From Bathymodiolus brooksi (lineage: Eukaryota > Mollusca > Bivalvia > Mytilida > Modiolidae): a stretch of 64,000 nucleotides of DNA. The notes under the pieces were generated by a model. It saw only the letters and a program-made list of their open reading frames with translations, ran no database searches and was not told the DNA's origin. The stretch is taken from positions 98,857,689-98,921,688 of the forward strand of contig OY804578.1 in the NCBI GenBank assembly GCA_963680875.1, written 5' to 3'. The translations under genes were made by a program, and so were the position numbers. Shown piece after piece: positions 45,341-58,700 of this stretch; within the stretch, counting starts at the first letter, position 1; each line of letters starts with the position of its first letter.

Positions 45341-46292
45341 CATAATTTATATTGAGGTTTGATGATGTATATTACAATAATAACAGTAAGATATTAATAT
45401 TTGCTATGTACAAACTAGTATTCTTGATTGTTTTCAATCAAGTAATTTAACAAATATTTATGCTTACATTTGTGAAAAATGGTACGAAAATAGCACAACG
45501 AATGCACAGCACCTAAGACCGAAGGGATTTCTCAATGAAGCGCTGATTCGGATTCAAACAAACAAAACTATGGAAACATAGTTTGGAATCCCACTACCAG
45601 ATTTAACCCCGCCATATGTTTGTGGCTGCCCAATGTCAATACTTGGATTGGCAACGCCATATATGGTGGTATTGTTTATATTCAATGAATTGAGATGAGA
45701 GGTGGTTGTTTGTTTTGTTGATATTGGTGGAATTGTTGACCATAACTTTCTTTACAGACAAAACAAAACAACAAAATGTCGGCTTACGTTTTAGCAATAT
45801 CATGAAAAGAAAGTTTAAACAATGATGGTCATCAATTCCGCCACTCTCAACAAAACGAACAAACACCACTGAACTCACGGAACACAAAAAAAGACCACTA
45901 TATATAACGTTGGAAATCCAGTTCCTGGATTTGGATCAGGCACAAAAAGATGGTGGGGTTCCAGACCCTCTCCAATGGAAATACATATAGAAACAAACCA
46001 TAAAAAATCCAGTATGTAGTCTATTTAAATTATCGTGAATTTAATACACGCGAACTTGAATGCATTAACCAAATTATGAAATTAAGTTCACGCGGAAATA
46101 TATACAGATACAGTTTGTTTTTATAATCATTTTTAGTAATGGACCACCATTATATCATATTTGTGTAGCTTTCATTTCATTTAGCATTTGTGTTTTCAAA
46201 ATGTTTCTAATAAATATTGTAATTAGGTAATTAGGATATGTACCTATTTCGAACAGGAGGCTTTCGAGAGAGAATTAAATTTTGTTATTGAC

Positions 46293-46323
<31 letters not shown>

Positions 46324-46700
46324 GTCATTTTGATATAACTAATCGTTTTGTTATGAAGTCGCCCATTTTAATTTCTGAATTATTCTTAGTGTAATCACAT
46401 AGTAAACAAATTAATAACAAAGTCTATTGACTTTTCTAAGAGACGTTTTAGATAAATCGTTCCACACCTATATGATCTAGGTGAAATCAAGTTTATCTTG
46501 ACCTGAATGAAAATGAAACCTTGAAAGTTGATATCAGCGTCTATATTGAGGCGAAGGTGAAATATTTAAAGGAAATTCGTTATCATTTCAGACACATTTG
46601 TTCTTGAACTCGAAACTAAATCAAATGACTGAACCATGCTCGGTACATATGATGAACTTTGTACCCCATCTATAGATTATTATAAAGAATTAACATTCGC
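45341..46700. other. Unannotated stretch
   Basis: Only low-complexity tracts, including the poly-T at 46.3 kb. No coding evidence. Confidence 0.5.
46284..46323 (+). repeat. Poly-T tract
   Basis: An uninterrupted run of about 35-40 T, possibly the tail of a minus-strand retroelement I could not identify. Confidence 0.9.
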
Positions 46701-46709
46701 GAGCACCTG

Positions 46710-46895
46710 GGCTCTCCTCCAGTTTTTCAGTGGGATCCGTGTTGCTCATCTTCCACTTATTTGCGTTGTGTTTTTGTTTTTGTCTTTGTTTTTGTTTTTT
46801 TTATTAGTTCTATGTCATGTGCCCAACCTCATGTTGCCTGTGTCACTTGGTTGTCCATTTTTGTTTGATTTTTCGGTTTTCTCTAACCTTTATTA
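46710..46895 (+). repeat. Dispersed repeat family B/D-type copy
   Basis: TTTTTCAGTGGGATCCGTGT, TTGGTTGTCCATTTTTG and TCGGTTTTCTCTAACC. Confidence 0.65.
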
Positions 46896-46899
46896 ACAA

Positions 46900-47918
46900 A
46901 AACTGATAGGGTCGAGCTAATGATTTTTAAGAATCTGCAAGTTAGAGTGTATAATTTAGAAAATGGCGACGGATGAAAAAGCTATTCTTGCTCTCACGAG
47001 CCAGAACTTTAAAGGATTCGGCTAGAAAGCGGAACAGAAAAGAAGCTTTGTCAAGAAATACCAAAACAAACAGGAATTAACATAGCATTTTTGGTTATTT
47101 GGGCTGCAATAGAAATAAAGAAAAAGAAAATTGCCCACTCATGCTATAATTTTAAAAATAGCTTGAATGCAAATTTACGAATTTATTTTGATTGACATAC
47201 TTTTGTTATTTTTATTATTCGTTGAATTCAAACATCAACCAATTAATATATATAGTTAGTCACAATTTTAGTTTTGTTTTATTTCATAATTCTCACGAAT
47301 AAATGTTCACTAAAATTAAACCTACCAGTAGATTCTCAAATTGTGTAAATCATTAGTGGTTCTAGGAGGAAAGGAGCCCTTTCGCCGTGGGCTTTAAATG
47401 TTCATAAAACATGGACAAAAACTTTAACCTATACGTAAAACCGTTATTAATTTACTTATGTAAGGTCAGTCAACTTATTTACGGCAGTAATTAGTACCTT
47501 ACTGTTTTCAAGTGTTTTACAGCGACTGATGAATGCAAAGAAATTAATTGATTATCAAGTAGTGTGTATTTTTGTAATCAGGAATCAAGTTCAGAAATCC
47601 ATCACCTATAAACAAAATAATGCGATTCCATCACGGATCCCTGCTGCACGCCATTTAATACATGATTTCGCTATTAGGGACCGGCCATTTAACTTGCAGG
47701 GGGGGGGGGGGGTTATGGTTTTTTGTTTCGTTCAGAAATTTGTTTTCGGACAACACGAGTTAGAATTTTTTTTTTTTTTGACGTGCAAAGCACAATTTGT
47801 TTTCCAGAATTTAACATTAGGTTATATGACAAAGACTCTGAATCAGATTATTGTTTTTTTCCTCCACCAAAATCAGAATTATTTTTTCAGCAACATTGGG
47901 AATCAGAATATTTTTTTA
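46900..47918. other. Unannotated stretch
   Basis: A G-run of about 14 at 47699 and T-runs. A 178-codon plus-strand frame here runs into a SINE and is not considered a gene. Confidence 0.5.
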
Positions 47919-48148
47919 ACGCCACTTTCAACAGTATTTCAAATATATCGAGGAGGTAAGTTTTATTGTTGGAGAACATCGGAGTACTCTGAGAAAACCA
48001 CCGACCTGTCGCAAGTCACTGACAAGCTTTATCACATAATGCCGTATCGAGTACACCTCCCATGAGCGGGATTCGAACTCACAAGTTTAGTGGTGATAGG
48101 CACAGGTAGTTGTAAATCCAACCATCGTACGGTCACAACGATCACCAT
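47919..48148 (-). mobile_element. SINE family A copy, nearly full length
   Basis: All landmarks; the head has a short deletion near GGCACAGGTAGTTG. Confidence 0.86.
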
Positions 48149-48511
48149 CAACAGATGTGTTAAAGTTTCGTTCTTACATGTACATTGCATATGGTAGATT
48201 TATGTGATATTGGACCCTGTGTATCCAATTACAAAGTTTAAATCAATTTGGTTATTAAATAACTTTCTACGTTATATATTATTATCATATACAGTAGACT
48301 GAAAAGAAAATAAAGATTTAATGTTGTTTATTTCAAATGTATTCATTCATTAATTTAAATGCATTGTGAATCATAAGAAATGTTAATCGATTTCGCTCAG
48401 AAGATACTAATATATTAACGATGTTTTCTTTTATATAAATTTATAATAATGGTCGATTTGTGAATGACTCAACTAAATATGATACTAAAGTATCAAAGTC
48501 ACTTGAAATCC

Positions 48512-48634
48512 AACGCCATTTTCAACAATATATCAGTTATATCGTGGCTGTCAGTTTTATTGGTGGAGGAAACTGGAGTATCCAGAGAAAACCACCTACC
48601 TGTCGCAAGTCACTGACGAACTTTATCACATAAT
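48512..48634 (-). mobile_element. SINE family A copy, 3' half
   Basis: Ends at TTTATCACATAATG. Confidence 0.82.
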
Positions 48635-49007
48635 GAAAAGTAAAAATATTCTTTTTTTTTGTAAATATATTAAAGGGAAAGTTGAAAATTTGTTGTCCTA
48701 TACTGAAAACAACGACAGAAAGACTAGGCCAGACACAAATGGGCATGATTGGACCGTCCCGTCAGCTTATTCTGTATTTTTATAATTCATCGATAACTAT
48801 TAAAGCTACATTTTCTTTATAGATGTGATGTTTCGGGTCTATTTAGGCCGACTTTTGTGACCAATCGAATGTGGCGTTAGAACCCAAACATGTACCTTTA
48901 CGGGTATTCTTTTTATATTAATTGTGTTGTTTGAAGCATTATATTAACAAACGATAAAAACATGAAAATTTGTATACGTATATACCCGTGAATTCATGAA
49001 ATTGTAA

Positions 49008-49062
49008 CGATATGACTGAAATATTGTTGAAAGTGGCGTTAGAAATCATAACCCTAGTCCTC
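49008..49062 (+). mobile_element. SINE family A 3' fragment
   Basis: CTGAAATATTGTTGAAAGTG followed by an ATAACCCTAG tail. Confidence 0.72.
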
Positions 49063-50489
49063 ATGAATTTGTAAACATTTCCTCCAAAAATGCTCAGACA
49101 TCTTGGATTTCAAATCGGCACCAAGTTACCAAGTTTGGTAGAAGTCCATCTTAAGATCATTTCTAGTATGATTTAATGTTAAGTAAATATATTTTGTGAG
49201 AATGGACTGTTTTCTCAATGTTCTGTGATAGACGTTCAGAACAGAGACATCCTGATACATAATAACACTACAACGCTAAGATGGAACAAAAACACAAGAT
49301 ACAGAAACAACACGAACTCCCACAGAAAACTGTTCTGGAAGTTTAGCATATCCTGCTACATGAACTGCCATCCATTGCTGTTTAAACTTTCTTTTTATTA
49401 TCATAAATCACAAGTTTGGTTAAACTCAAGCATAATTTCGGAACCGTCGTTTTTTTAATTGTACTCACGAGTACCGAAAACAAATTTAAATATTATGAAT
49501 ACAAAAATTTTTAATTTTGCAAATGTTTCTGATGCCTGTACCTGGGTGTCAAATTAAATATTAATTAACTAAAACTAAAACTCATTAAGAGCTAGTATAT
49601 ACATCAATCATCGCCAATTAACAATTACAGATATATCGATGCAAACATTTTATTAATAATGCATCAGACGGATTTGCAAATACCATTTATTTCTTTGCTT
49701 TAGCTTTTTCTTTTCTTCTTAATTTCTATTATTAGAGAGAGGATCCCCCTTTTTTCTTAATTATATACAATCCTCCATCGACTTACGAAAAAATGTCTGA
49801 AAACAGTAAATTGTTCATAATATATTTAGATATTGTATGCAGCATTCTGCCAAATTGGTTGAAATGAATAAAAACAACATACCTTATATTACGAATTTGC
49901 GACTTACTTATTTGGTATTAAATACCAAATATGGCTGGTGTAATATTCCAAATAAGCTGATCAGCGCGTGAAATAGATTATTGAACCACAAAAGAAATAC
50001 TTAAACTAGTTGTAACCACTTATTGCGAGGTTCATTGATACGTAAAAGTAAAATGTCGTTTACCTATCATCATGTAATAAATTTCATAATAATGATAATC
50101 TTGCTAGCAGTTTACATTATCTAAGAATAAAAATAAATGAATATTCGTGTTTCATTGCATCGTGGGAGATTATGTAGTTCATGTACACTACAAAAACGTA
50201 ATATTGTCGATAATTGAATATTACCCCCAAAAAAAAAAAAAAAATTAAAAGGTGAGATGTATTCATTTATGTCACACAAACTTTCGTGAACTATTAACAC
50301 AATTCATAATTACTTATCGTTCTCCTCAAACAAATAAGGTCGATGGAACACAATTCCTAGAAATCTTTAGGCTATATGCTTAAATTGTTATGAGTAAATG
50401 CGTGGGTGAGTGATCGATAGTTGATTTCACGCCAAGTAAGCAATTTTTCATCTACATGTATATATCATCATGGCGAAAACAAAATATAT
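49063..50489. other. Unannotated stretch
   Basis: AT-rich, with no recognisable exon, repeat family or RNA gene. Confidence 0.5.
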
Positions 50490-50785
50490 TTCGATGATAT
50501 GATGATGGTGATAATGATGATATCTGCTTTGTACTAGACTATCACGCTTTGTAGGATTTTTCTAGTGCTAGTGCACTGAAACAACAGTCCACGTATAGAC
50601 ATGCCACTCCATTCGGAAATATTTTTATTACTGAGTCCACCCGTATTTAATCTTACTCGTTAATGCTGCGTGTTTAGCGGAGAAGCAACAAAATACATAT
50701 TTCATAGTCTTTGGTGTAACACGACCGGGGCTCGAACCCACTGCACTCAATGCAAAGCACGATAATCATTACACCACCAACGTTG
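50490..50785 (-). mobile_element. SINE family C copy, full length
   Basis: TGTACTAGACTATCACGC, ATGCCACTCCATTCGG, GTTTAGCGGAGAAGCAACAA and the tRNA-like head. Confidence 0.8.
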
Positions 50786-50830
50786 TTCATACAATAAGAT
50801 AAAACTCACTTCTTTTTTACAACGCAAATA

Positions 50831-50974
50831 ATGGGTTTGGGTTTATGGCATTTAACGCCACTTTCAACACTATTTCAGTTATATCATGGCGGTCCGTTTT
50901 ATTGGTGGAGGAAACCGGAGTACACGGAGAAAACCACCGACCTGCCGCAAGTCACTGACAAACTTTATCACATA
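50831..50974 (-). mobile_element. SINE family A copy, 3' half
   Basis: Ends at ACTTTATCACATA; the head is absent. Confidence 0.84.
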
Positions 50975-51108
50975 CAACTTATGTTTTTCAAAATATGCAA
51001 ATCGTTCATGACGACTTTCATTTCTTAGATGACTTTGCCAAATTGAATTGCATACTAAAGCTCCTAACACTGTACATATACTGACTGCCATACCCAATAC
51101 GGCTGTAT

Positions 51109-51235
51109 CATGAATGCGTGTGAACGCAGTACGTTTTTCAAAACGTTTTCTAAAAACGTTTTAGTTTTGACGTGGATTCTAAAACGCTTTTCAACTGAAA
51201 CGTATTGAAAACGGTTTCTGTGTGAACCCAGCATA
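51109..51235. mobile_element. Small MITE with GTGTGAAC-type ends
   Basis: GAATGCGTGTGAACGCAGTA and the inverse of TGCTGGGTTCACACAGAAAC, with internal AAACGTTTT runs. Confidence 0.6.
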
Positions 51236-51499
51236 AATCTCAAAGTCAAGTAATAACAATTGCATACTTATTTTAGACAGTCGTAAAATGAACTGATGAC
51301 AGAAGACCAAGTTGTATACTATCATATCTTTAATGTAAAGTTTATTTCCCTCATTTTGTTTCATTTGTTTCTCTACAAAGTTTATATAACAGTAAATATT
51401 GAATTGATTTGAATTGAAATATTTCAATAAAAAATTAAAATGCATTACATTCCTATTTCGGTAAACAGTTTTTTTTTCACATTCAAAAGATTCGAGGGT

Positions 51500-51757
51500 C
51501 AGAGTTAGGGTTATGGTGTTTAACGCCACTTTCAATAATATTTCAGTTATATCGTGGTGGTCAGTTTTATTGGTGGAGGAAACCGGAGTACCCGGTGTGA
51601 TCTGCCACAAGTAATTGACAAACTCTATCACATAATGTTGCATCGAGTACACCTCGCATGGACGGGATTTGAACTCACAACGTTAGTGGTGATCGGCACT
51701 GATTGCATATGTAGTTGTAAATCCAACTATCATACGATCATGACCACGACGACCCCG
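51500..51757 (-). mobile_element. SINE family A copy with an internal deletion
   Basis: Full-length ends, but about 15 bp of the GAGAAAACCACCGACC block are missing. Confidence 0.86.
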
Positions 51758-52371
51758 ATTCGAAAGGGGAGAAAACTCAAAACACTCAACACATGGCAAG
51801 CTAAATTAGACGGCATAATTAATTTGCCTGTACGGGGTGAATCCTGTATTTATCATTTTTGTTTTTGTTCATTGTTGTTTATTTTTGATTTATTTGTTTT
51901 TCTTTATCTTTTTATTTTTTTCCCCATTTTTGAGGTAATTTCTGAGTGCAAATCAACTTGGTTATCTTCAGATAAGACATTCCATATATATTCACTTGCC
52001 ATCAAGAAATGGATACAAACATATTATATTTTTATGTATCTAATTATGGAACATAACATACTAACCTTTCAGAGTTCAGACAGTAAATTTGTTCACCTGT
52101 GTGTTGTGGTATTTTTACATATCTGTACAATTGCTTTGTCATGATGTGTAGATTGCGTTTGTCTTTATCTATCATGTGTTCGGTTAGTAAACATTACCAA
52201 GCAATTTCAACTACCAAAAATACATTTGCCATTCCCTGTGTCATGCAATCCCTCAAAAAGCACAGAGCGATCGAGATACTGAATTATTAAAATGCCAAGT
52301 GAACATCAGGAGAGATACTCTTCTCCCGGAAATTGTTCATACAATGCTATGAAAGGCCAAGATTAAAGTAT

Positions 52372-52612
52372 GCAACTCCCCGTGCAATCAATGCCCGTCA
52401 CCACTAACGTTGAGATCGAATCCCGATCGTGACGAGGTTTATTCGATATACATGTTTTTTGTAACATTATGTGATAAAAGTTTGTCAGTGACTTGCGACA
52501 AGTCGGTGGTTTTCCCCGGGTAATCCGGTTTCCTCTACTAATAAAACCGACCCTGTTCCACGATATAATTGAAATATTGTTGAAAGTGGCGTTAAACACA
52601 ATAACACTAACC
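52372..52612 (+). mobile_element. SINE family A copy, nearly full length
   Basis: Head truncated at CCCGTGCAATCAATGCC; body and tail complete. Confidence 0.85.
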
Positions 52613-53004
52613 CAAGATTAAAGTCTCAACCTAAAAGTATTCTTTGGTAGTCATCATGAAACTGTTGATCCATATGGTATTTCCTTGGCTGAATTAACTA
52701 CATTATGGAGGTCGGATGCAGCCATTCCGCGTTTGCAAGCGTCCCGTTTTCAGGATTTAGCTTTCGTATATAGTAAAAATGTTTAAAGGCGGAAAGGCAT
52801 AAACTCAAAATGGGCGTATCCGGCTTCCATATCGCAAACGTGAGTGAATATGAACTCTTGAAATGCTGTTTTTGAATATGACTGCACGATGGGTGTATCT
52901 GGTTTCACTTCCGATTTTCGTGTGAGGTCGTGTTTTCTGAGATATTTTTCTTTTTTTTCTTGATATTCTACTTTTATAACTAGACTGAATCATATTATGA
53001 TTAA

Positions 53005-53085
53005 ACCGCATCAGTAGTGCAATAGTTAGCGTGCTCGCCTCGAGTGCCGTAGATTATTTGGTTCGAACCTCTCAAGGCTATTGAA
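53005..53085 (+). mobile_element. SINE family C head fragment
   Basis: AACCGCATCAGTAGTGCAAT, GTTAGCGTGCTCGCCTCGAG and GGTTCGAACCTC form the tRNA-like head only. Confidence 0.65.
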
Positions 53086-53344
53086 GAAGAAAAAATGAAT
53101 TACCCCCTTTCTGTCAAATTAGAAAATACAAAATTAGTTTCCTTTCTGTCAAATTCACAATTGTAAAATATCATATTTTTCTATCAAGCTCCACGGTGGC
53201 GTAAACCCATGACAACACCCATTAACTAACTCGCATTTAGGCAGTGTTTTCTTCTCATAAAATTCAACTTCAGGAGAGTACGTATGAGCCGGGGTGCAAC
53301 ACTATGTTATATTTTGTTGTAAGTTTTGAAAGCTTGTTTCCCCG

Positions 53345-54044
53345 TAGATACGATAACGTAACCCTCAGTCTGCTTGTGCTCCCGTTAGGGTCATGATTCG
53401 GTCCCATTTAACGTAATGGAGCAGCCCGAAGTTATTCACACCGGGCGGTTTATTGTCCTAATTCCGTTGTAAGTGGTGGGAAAAATTAACGGGGGTGAAA
53501 GATAAAAATATTTAGGTAAAGCTTGAGGTCTTGAGTAAACGCTGCATCAATCCATGGTAGACTTATATCCATCTAAAAATTTGAATGCATGAAATCTTCT
53601 TTCTCTCCGATATTTTGTTTACAAGTTGCTATTTCTCACGTGCACTTGCCTCGTTTTGGAGATATCCTTATTTGGATCGATTGTCATATTAGGAACATTG
53701 ACGTAAATTCATCGTAGTAAAAGTTTTCCATATTTGGTATTCAGATCCATATATGGATAGGCTCCGCCCATTACAAGTAACGCGAGTCTACGTAAGGTGT
53801 CATGGCGGACAAGAAACAATTTTCGAATACGAAATCGATCGTGTAGGTAGAAACAGTATTGTAGCACTTATTTATCACCATTACTTAAAAATTGTAAGGA
53901 ATAATAAGTTATGAACACATATGCAAAAAGAAAGTTGAAATATTCACGGAACGAAAATTTTAATTTGCTCCATGACGTTAAATGGGACCGAATCGTAACC
54001 CTCACGGAAGCACAAGCGGACTGAGGGTTACGTTATCGTATCTA
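53345..54044. mobile_element. 700-bp non-autonomous TIR element (Mutator-like features)
   Basis: About 80-bp TIRs begin TAGATACGATAACGTAACCC. The flanks are GTTTCCCCG (left) and GTTTCCCTC (right), a likely 9-bp target duplication with two changes. No ORF of note. Confidence 0.82.
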
Positions 54045-54626
54045 GTTTCCCTCCCCTACATCTCGGTCGCCTTTAGATGCTTGCCACTCCCTCACTTTTC
54101 GGTCCACTTCAAAAGCTTGCCACCAACACACTTTTTGGTCCACCCAGCTTGCCCTACCCTACTTCCAGGTCCACCCATAAAGATTCCCCCACTTTACGGT
54201 CAACTCCTACACAAACCTATTTTCATACCAAAGATACAATCTTGATACTCTAGATAGTATTTACCTTCATCAATGTAAAAAAAAATCTATTTGTTTATCT
54301 AACTTCGTTACTGAGTTCGATAACCGTAAAGGTCGTACAATTTGTTTTCAATATTTTATTTATGTGAAATACATTAATTTTTATATTTACGTCGTTTTTC
54401 AATCGCGAGTTTAATCGATTTTCTATATTTTTATATCAGGTTTTATCTGAAATTCAAGTATTTACAAAATTATCTATTCGGTGACAGTATACTAGCACTC
54501 TTGGGTACAAGAGGGTAGTGGGTTAAGGATGACACGTATCCGTGTAAGGTTAAAATAGAGGGGGAATAACACAATTAAAGGTTGGGGATGATTCAATTGT
54601 CGATACAGCTAGGAACTGACATAGTA

Positions 54627-55194
54627 CACTGGGGTAAAGCTGATGACCGTAACTGTAATTATGGTCATCCCAAGATGGCGGACGTGGGATCAGGTAAGAA
54701 TCTTTTTTGTCGATTAAATTGTTTCTATAATGTATTGTAAATGGCACATGCATTGGTACGATAGTAATCTATGAACTTATCACAAGGAAATCACAAATTA
54801 CGGCTGAAAAATGTATATGAAAGAGAAAATCCGATTTTAAAAAATCGCTAAGAATACCGTAACTGAAAACTGAAATGACCATAATTGCACCGCCGAATTA
54901 TGAACAGCTACGGTCATCTGAGCCATTTTTTAAAATCGGATTTTCTCTTTCATATACATTTTTCAGTCGTAATTTGTGATTTCCTTCTGAAAAGTTCATA
55001 GATTACTATCGTACTAATGCATGTGCCATTTAAAATACATTATAGAAAAAAAGCTGTCCAATCCTATTGTTTATGTACAATAAAATATTATTAAACTAAC
55101 AATTTAATCGACAAAAAAGATTCTTACCTAATTTCATGTCCGCCATCTTGGGATGACCGTAATTACAGTTACGGTCATCAGCTTTACCCCAGTG
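54627..55194. mobile_element. 568-bp palindromic MITE
   Basis: Near-complete inverted arms (about 230 bp) begin CACTGGGGTAAAGCTGATGA and include CCAAGATGGCGGAC. The right arm has an extra 45-bp AT-rich piece. Flanks ATAGTA and ATAGTC may be the target duplication. Confidence 0.85.
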
Positions 55195-55534
55195 ATAGTC
55201 ATCATGATTAACCATCCAGCTAAAATTGAGTCGGATTGTTGTACAAAAAGGATAATTGAGGGAAACGGGAGTTCTGTTTTGGAGAGGGTGTTTTTTGTTT
55301 GTATTTGTTTGGGTTTTTTTTCCTCAATTTTTTTTATGTTTCTTAGAGAATAAGGGTAATAACAAAATTACCGAACTCCGAACAATCTTACATATTAAAG
55401 ACTAACATGTGAATCACATATAATAATTGTGCAGTCCTAATCTTTGTTATCTATTATCATTGAATTTGGTCAGGGAAATGTCCGTTTCACATCGATTGAT
55501 TTGATACTTCAAATTAGCGATTCGTCTAGAATGC

Positions 55535-55770
55535 ATTAGATCGTATACATGTTCGAGCCCCGATTGAGTCAAACCAAATTATATATAAATTGGTATTTGT
55601 TGCTTCCCCACTAAGATCGCAGCACTAAGGAGAAACAACAAAGACTGTGTTGCTCGGCTCGGCATAAGGATAATGTGTCCGAGTGGAGCGACATTTCTAT
55701 CCGCGGACTGTTGTTTTGGTGAGTTAGCACTATACAAATCCATCTAAGCGAGTAGTATATCGACACAAAG
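55535..55770 (+). mobile_element. SINE family C copy interrupted by the 4-kb foldback element
   Basis: TTGCTTCCCCACTAAGATCG, ATGTGTCCGAGTGGAGCGAC and CATCTAAGCG run straight into the left end of the inverted-repeat element. Confidence 0.7.
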
Positions 55771-58700
55771 TAGTATTTGAGAAGGTGCTGTGAGTAGGTG
55801 CTACCGGAAGTGGCCCTGACCGGAAGTGACGTTAGTCACGTGACCGGAAGTATGCTATGTGTATGCGCAACCGGTTCCCGCGCTTTTTTTTCCTATAGTA
55901 GTAGCACAAAATGTAGTACAGTAGTACAAGTAGCATGGCTACCGGATGTGACCAAAGATCACCTGACCACGAAGGGGGCTCCTTGGTTGAGGTGTCCGCA
56001 TGCACAACCGAAAGTTGCGCAATATCTGCCCTATTGGGGCCTTTTCATCGGAAATGAGGTCATCAAGCGTCACATGACTCCAAGGGGTTCCCTTGGAATG
56101 GTGGGGTGCGTACATGCGCAACCGGAAGTAGGGAATTTCTCCCTATTAGAGAGTCTTTTGACCGGAAATGACGTCATCAAACGTCACCCGTAGGACTTCC
56201 CCTGGAAGTCACGATCGGAAGTGCCCTTGGGGTGCTCTCTAGGATGTCGGCGTCCTATTATCGTTTTCTAGCCCTTTCACTGGTTATCTACTCCTTTCCC
56301 GCCATTTTCACGGGGAGCGCCTTCAATAATGGTTTTCACTTACTGTGTTTTCGGATATGTTCGATATGTACTCCAAGTAGTCTATCACGTCCGCATTGCA
56401 TTTTGTTATATTTTCAGAGATCTTTTAGCGTTTTATTCATTAATTGTTCGTTCTTCCTATATATTTTTCGTGAACTTTTAATCTATAGCGACGCTTCTTG
56501 ATTCCTTTCTCTAATTTTCGTGTTTATTCAACATCTTAATCACTATTTTGTTGACTTGTTGCAGTTTTGTCATAGATGTTTACGTTAATGTGTGATATTT
56601 TCATAATGTGTTTCGTTTTGTTTTTGTTTGTAACGTGTTTTGGGTGGTATTTCAACGCTATTGCTGCCGCTGTGGCGGCGGCGGCAGCGCCGGTGGAGGA
56701 GGAGGATGGCGGCGGCGGCGGAGGAGGAGAAGGAGGTCTCTTTGGGTGTAATTATGACTAACACAGAAATCTTCCATATTTTCCCTATCTTTTCACTTTT
56801 CAACTTACTTTTCTTCCATATTTTCCATATCTTTTCACTATTCAACTAACTTTTCTTCCATATTTTCCATATCTTTTCACTATTCAACTTACTTTTCTTC
56901 CATATTTTCCATATCATTTCACATTTCTTCCATATTTTCCATATCATTTCACAATTATCTTCTGTATTTTCCAAAGCTTTTCACTATTCAACTTATCTTT
57001 CTTTCATAATTTCCATATTTGTTCACTATTTTCTTCCGTATTTTCCATATCTTTTCACTATTCAACTTGCCTTTCTTCCATGTTGTCCCTATCTTATCAC
57101 TATTCGACTTGCCTTTCTTCCATATTGTCCATATCATTTCACATTTCAACTTACTTTTCTTCCATATTTTCCATATCATTTCACTATTCAACCTACTTTT
57201 CTTCCATATTTGCCATATCTTTTCACAATGTTCTTCTGTATTTTCCAAATGTTTTCACTATTCGACTTGCCTTTCTTCCATATTTTCCATATCATTTCAT
57301 AATTCAACTTGGGTTTCTTCTGTATTTTCCATATCTTTTCACTATTCAACTTGGTTTATTCCATATTTTCAATATCTTTTCGCTATTCAACCTACCTTTC
57401 TTCCATATTTTCCATATCATTTCACTATTCAACTTGGTTTATTCCATATTTTCAATATCTTTTCACTATTCAACTTATCTTTCTTCATAATTTCCATATC
57501 TTTTCACAATTTTCTTCCGTATTTTCCATATCATTTCACAATTCGACTTGGTTTTTTTCCATATTTTCCATATCTTTTCACTATTTTCTTCCGTATTTTC
57601 CATATCTTTTCACTATTGATCTTGGGTTTCCTCCATATTTTTCATATCTTTTCCCAATTTTCTTCCATATTGTCCATATCTTATCACTATTCGACTTGCC
57701 TTTCTTCCATATTTTCCATATCATTTCACATTTCAACTTGCCTTTCTTCCATATTTTCCATATCATTTCTTATTTCAACTTACCTTTCTTCCATATTTTC
57801 CATATCATTTCACATTTCAACTTACTTTTCTTCCATATTTTCCATATCATTTCCCTACTCAACCTACTTTTCTTCCATATTTTTCATATCTTTTCACAAT
57901 TTTCTTCTGTATTTTCCATATCTTTTCACTATTAAACTTGCCTTTCTTCCATGTTTTCCATATCATGTTACATTTCAACTTACTTTTCTTCCATATTTTC
58001 CATATCATTTCACAATTCAGCCTACTTTTCTTCCGCATTTTCCGTCTCTTTTCGCTATTCAACTTGCCTTTCTTCTGTATTTTCCATATCTTTTCACTAT
58101 TCAACTTACTTTTCTTCCATATTTTCCAAATCTTTCCACTATTCAACTTACCTTTCTTCCATATTTTCCAAATCTTTTCACTATTCAACTGACTTTTCTT
58201 CCATATTTTTCATATCTTTTCCCAATTTTCTTCCATATTGTCCATATCTTATCCCTATTCGACTTGTCTTTCTTCCATATTTTCCATATCATTTCACATT
58301 TCAACTTACCTTTCTTCCATATTTTCCATATCATTTCACATTTCAACTTACTTTTCTTCCATACTTTCCATATCATTTCACATTTCAACTTACTTTTCTT
58401 CCATATTTTCCATTTCATTTCCCTATTCAACCTACTTTTCTTCCATAATTTCTATATTTTTTTACTATTTTCATCTGTATTTTCCATATCGTTTCACTAT
58501 TAAACTTGCCTTTCTTCCATATTGTCCATATCTTATCACTATTCGACTTGGCTTTCTACCATGTTTTCCATATCATTTCACATTTCAACTTACTTTTCTT
58601 CCATATTTTCCATATCATTTCATAATTCAACCCGCTTTTCTTCTGCATTTTCCATATCTTTTCACTACGCAACTTGCCTTTCTTCTGTATTTTTCATATC

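Noticed and set aside
44950..45343. Three overlapping 112-128-codon minus-strand ORFs
   Set aside because: Explained fully by the 16-bp minisatellite inside a family D repeat.
47529..48065. 178-codon plus-strand ORF
   Set aside because: Its 3' third is SINE family A read in reverse and the middle is low complexity; no protein-family resemblance.
51554..52144. 196-codon plus-strand ORF
   Set aside because: Begins within a SINE and continues through T-rich sequence; no conserved motif.
57019..58503. 494-codon membrane-protein gene
   Set aside because: A 14-residue periodic translation of a 42-bp tandem array, with no start context or conserved domain.
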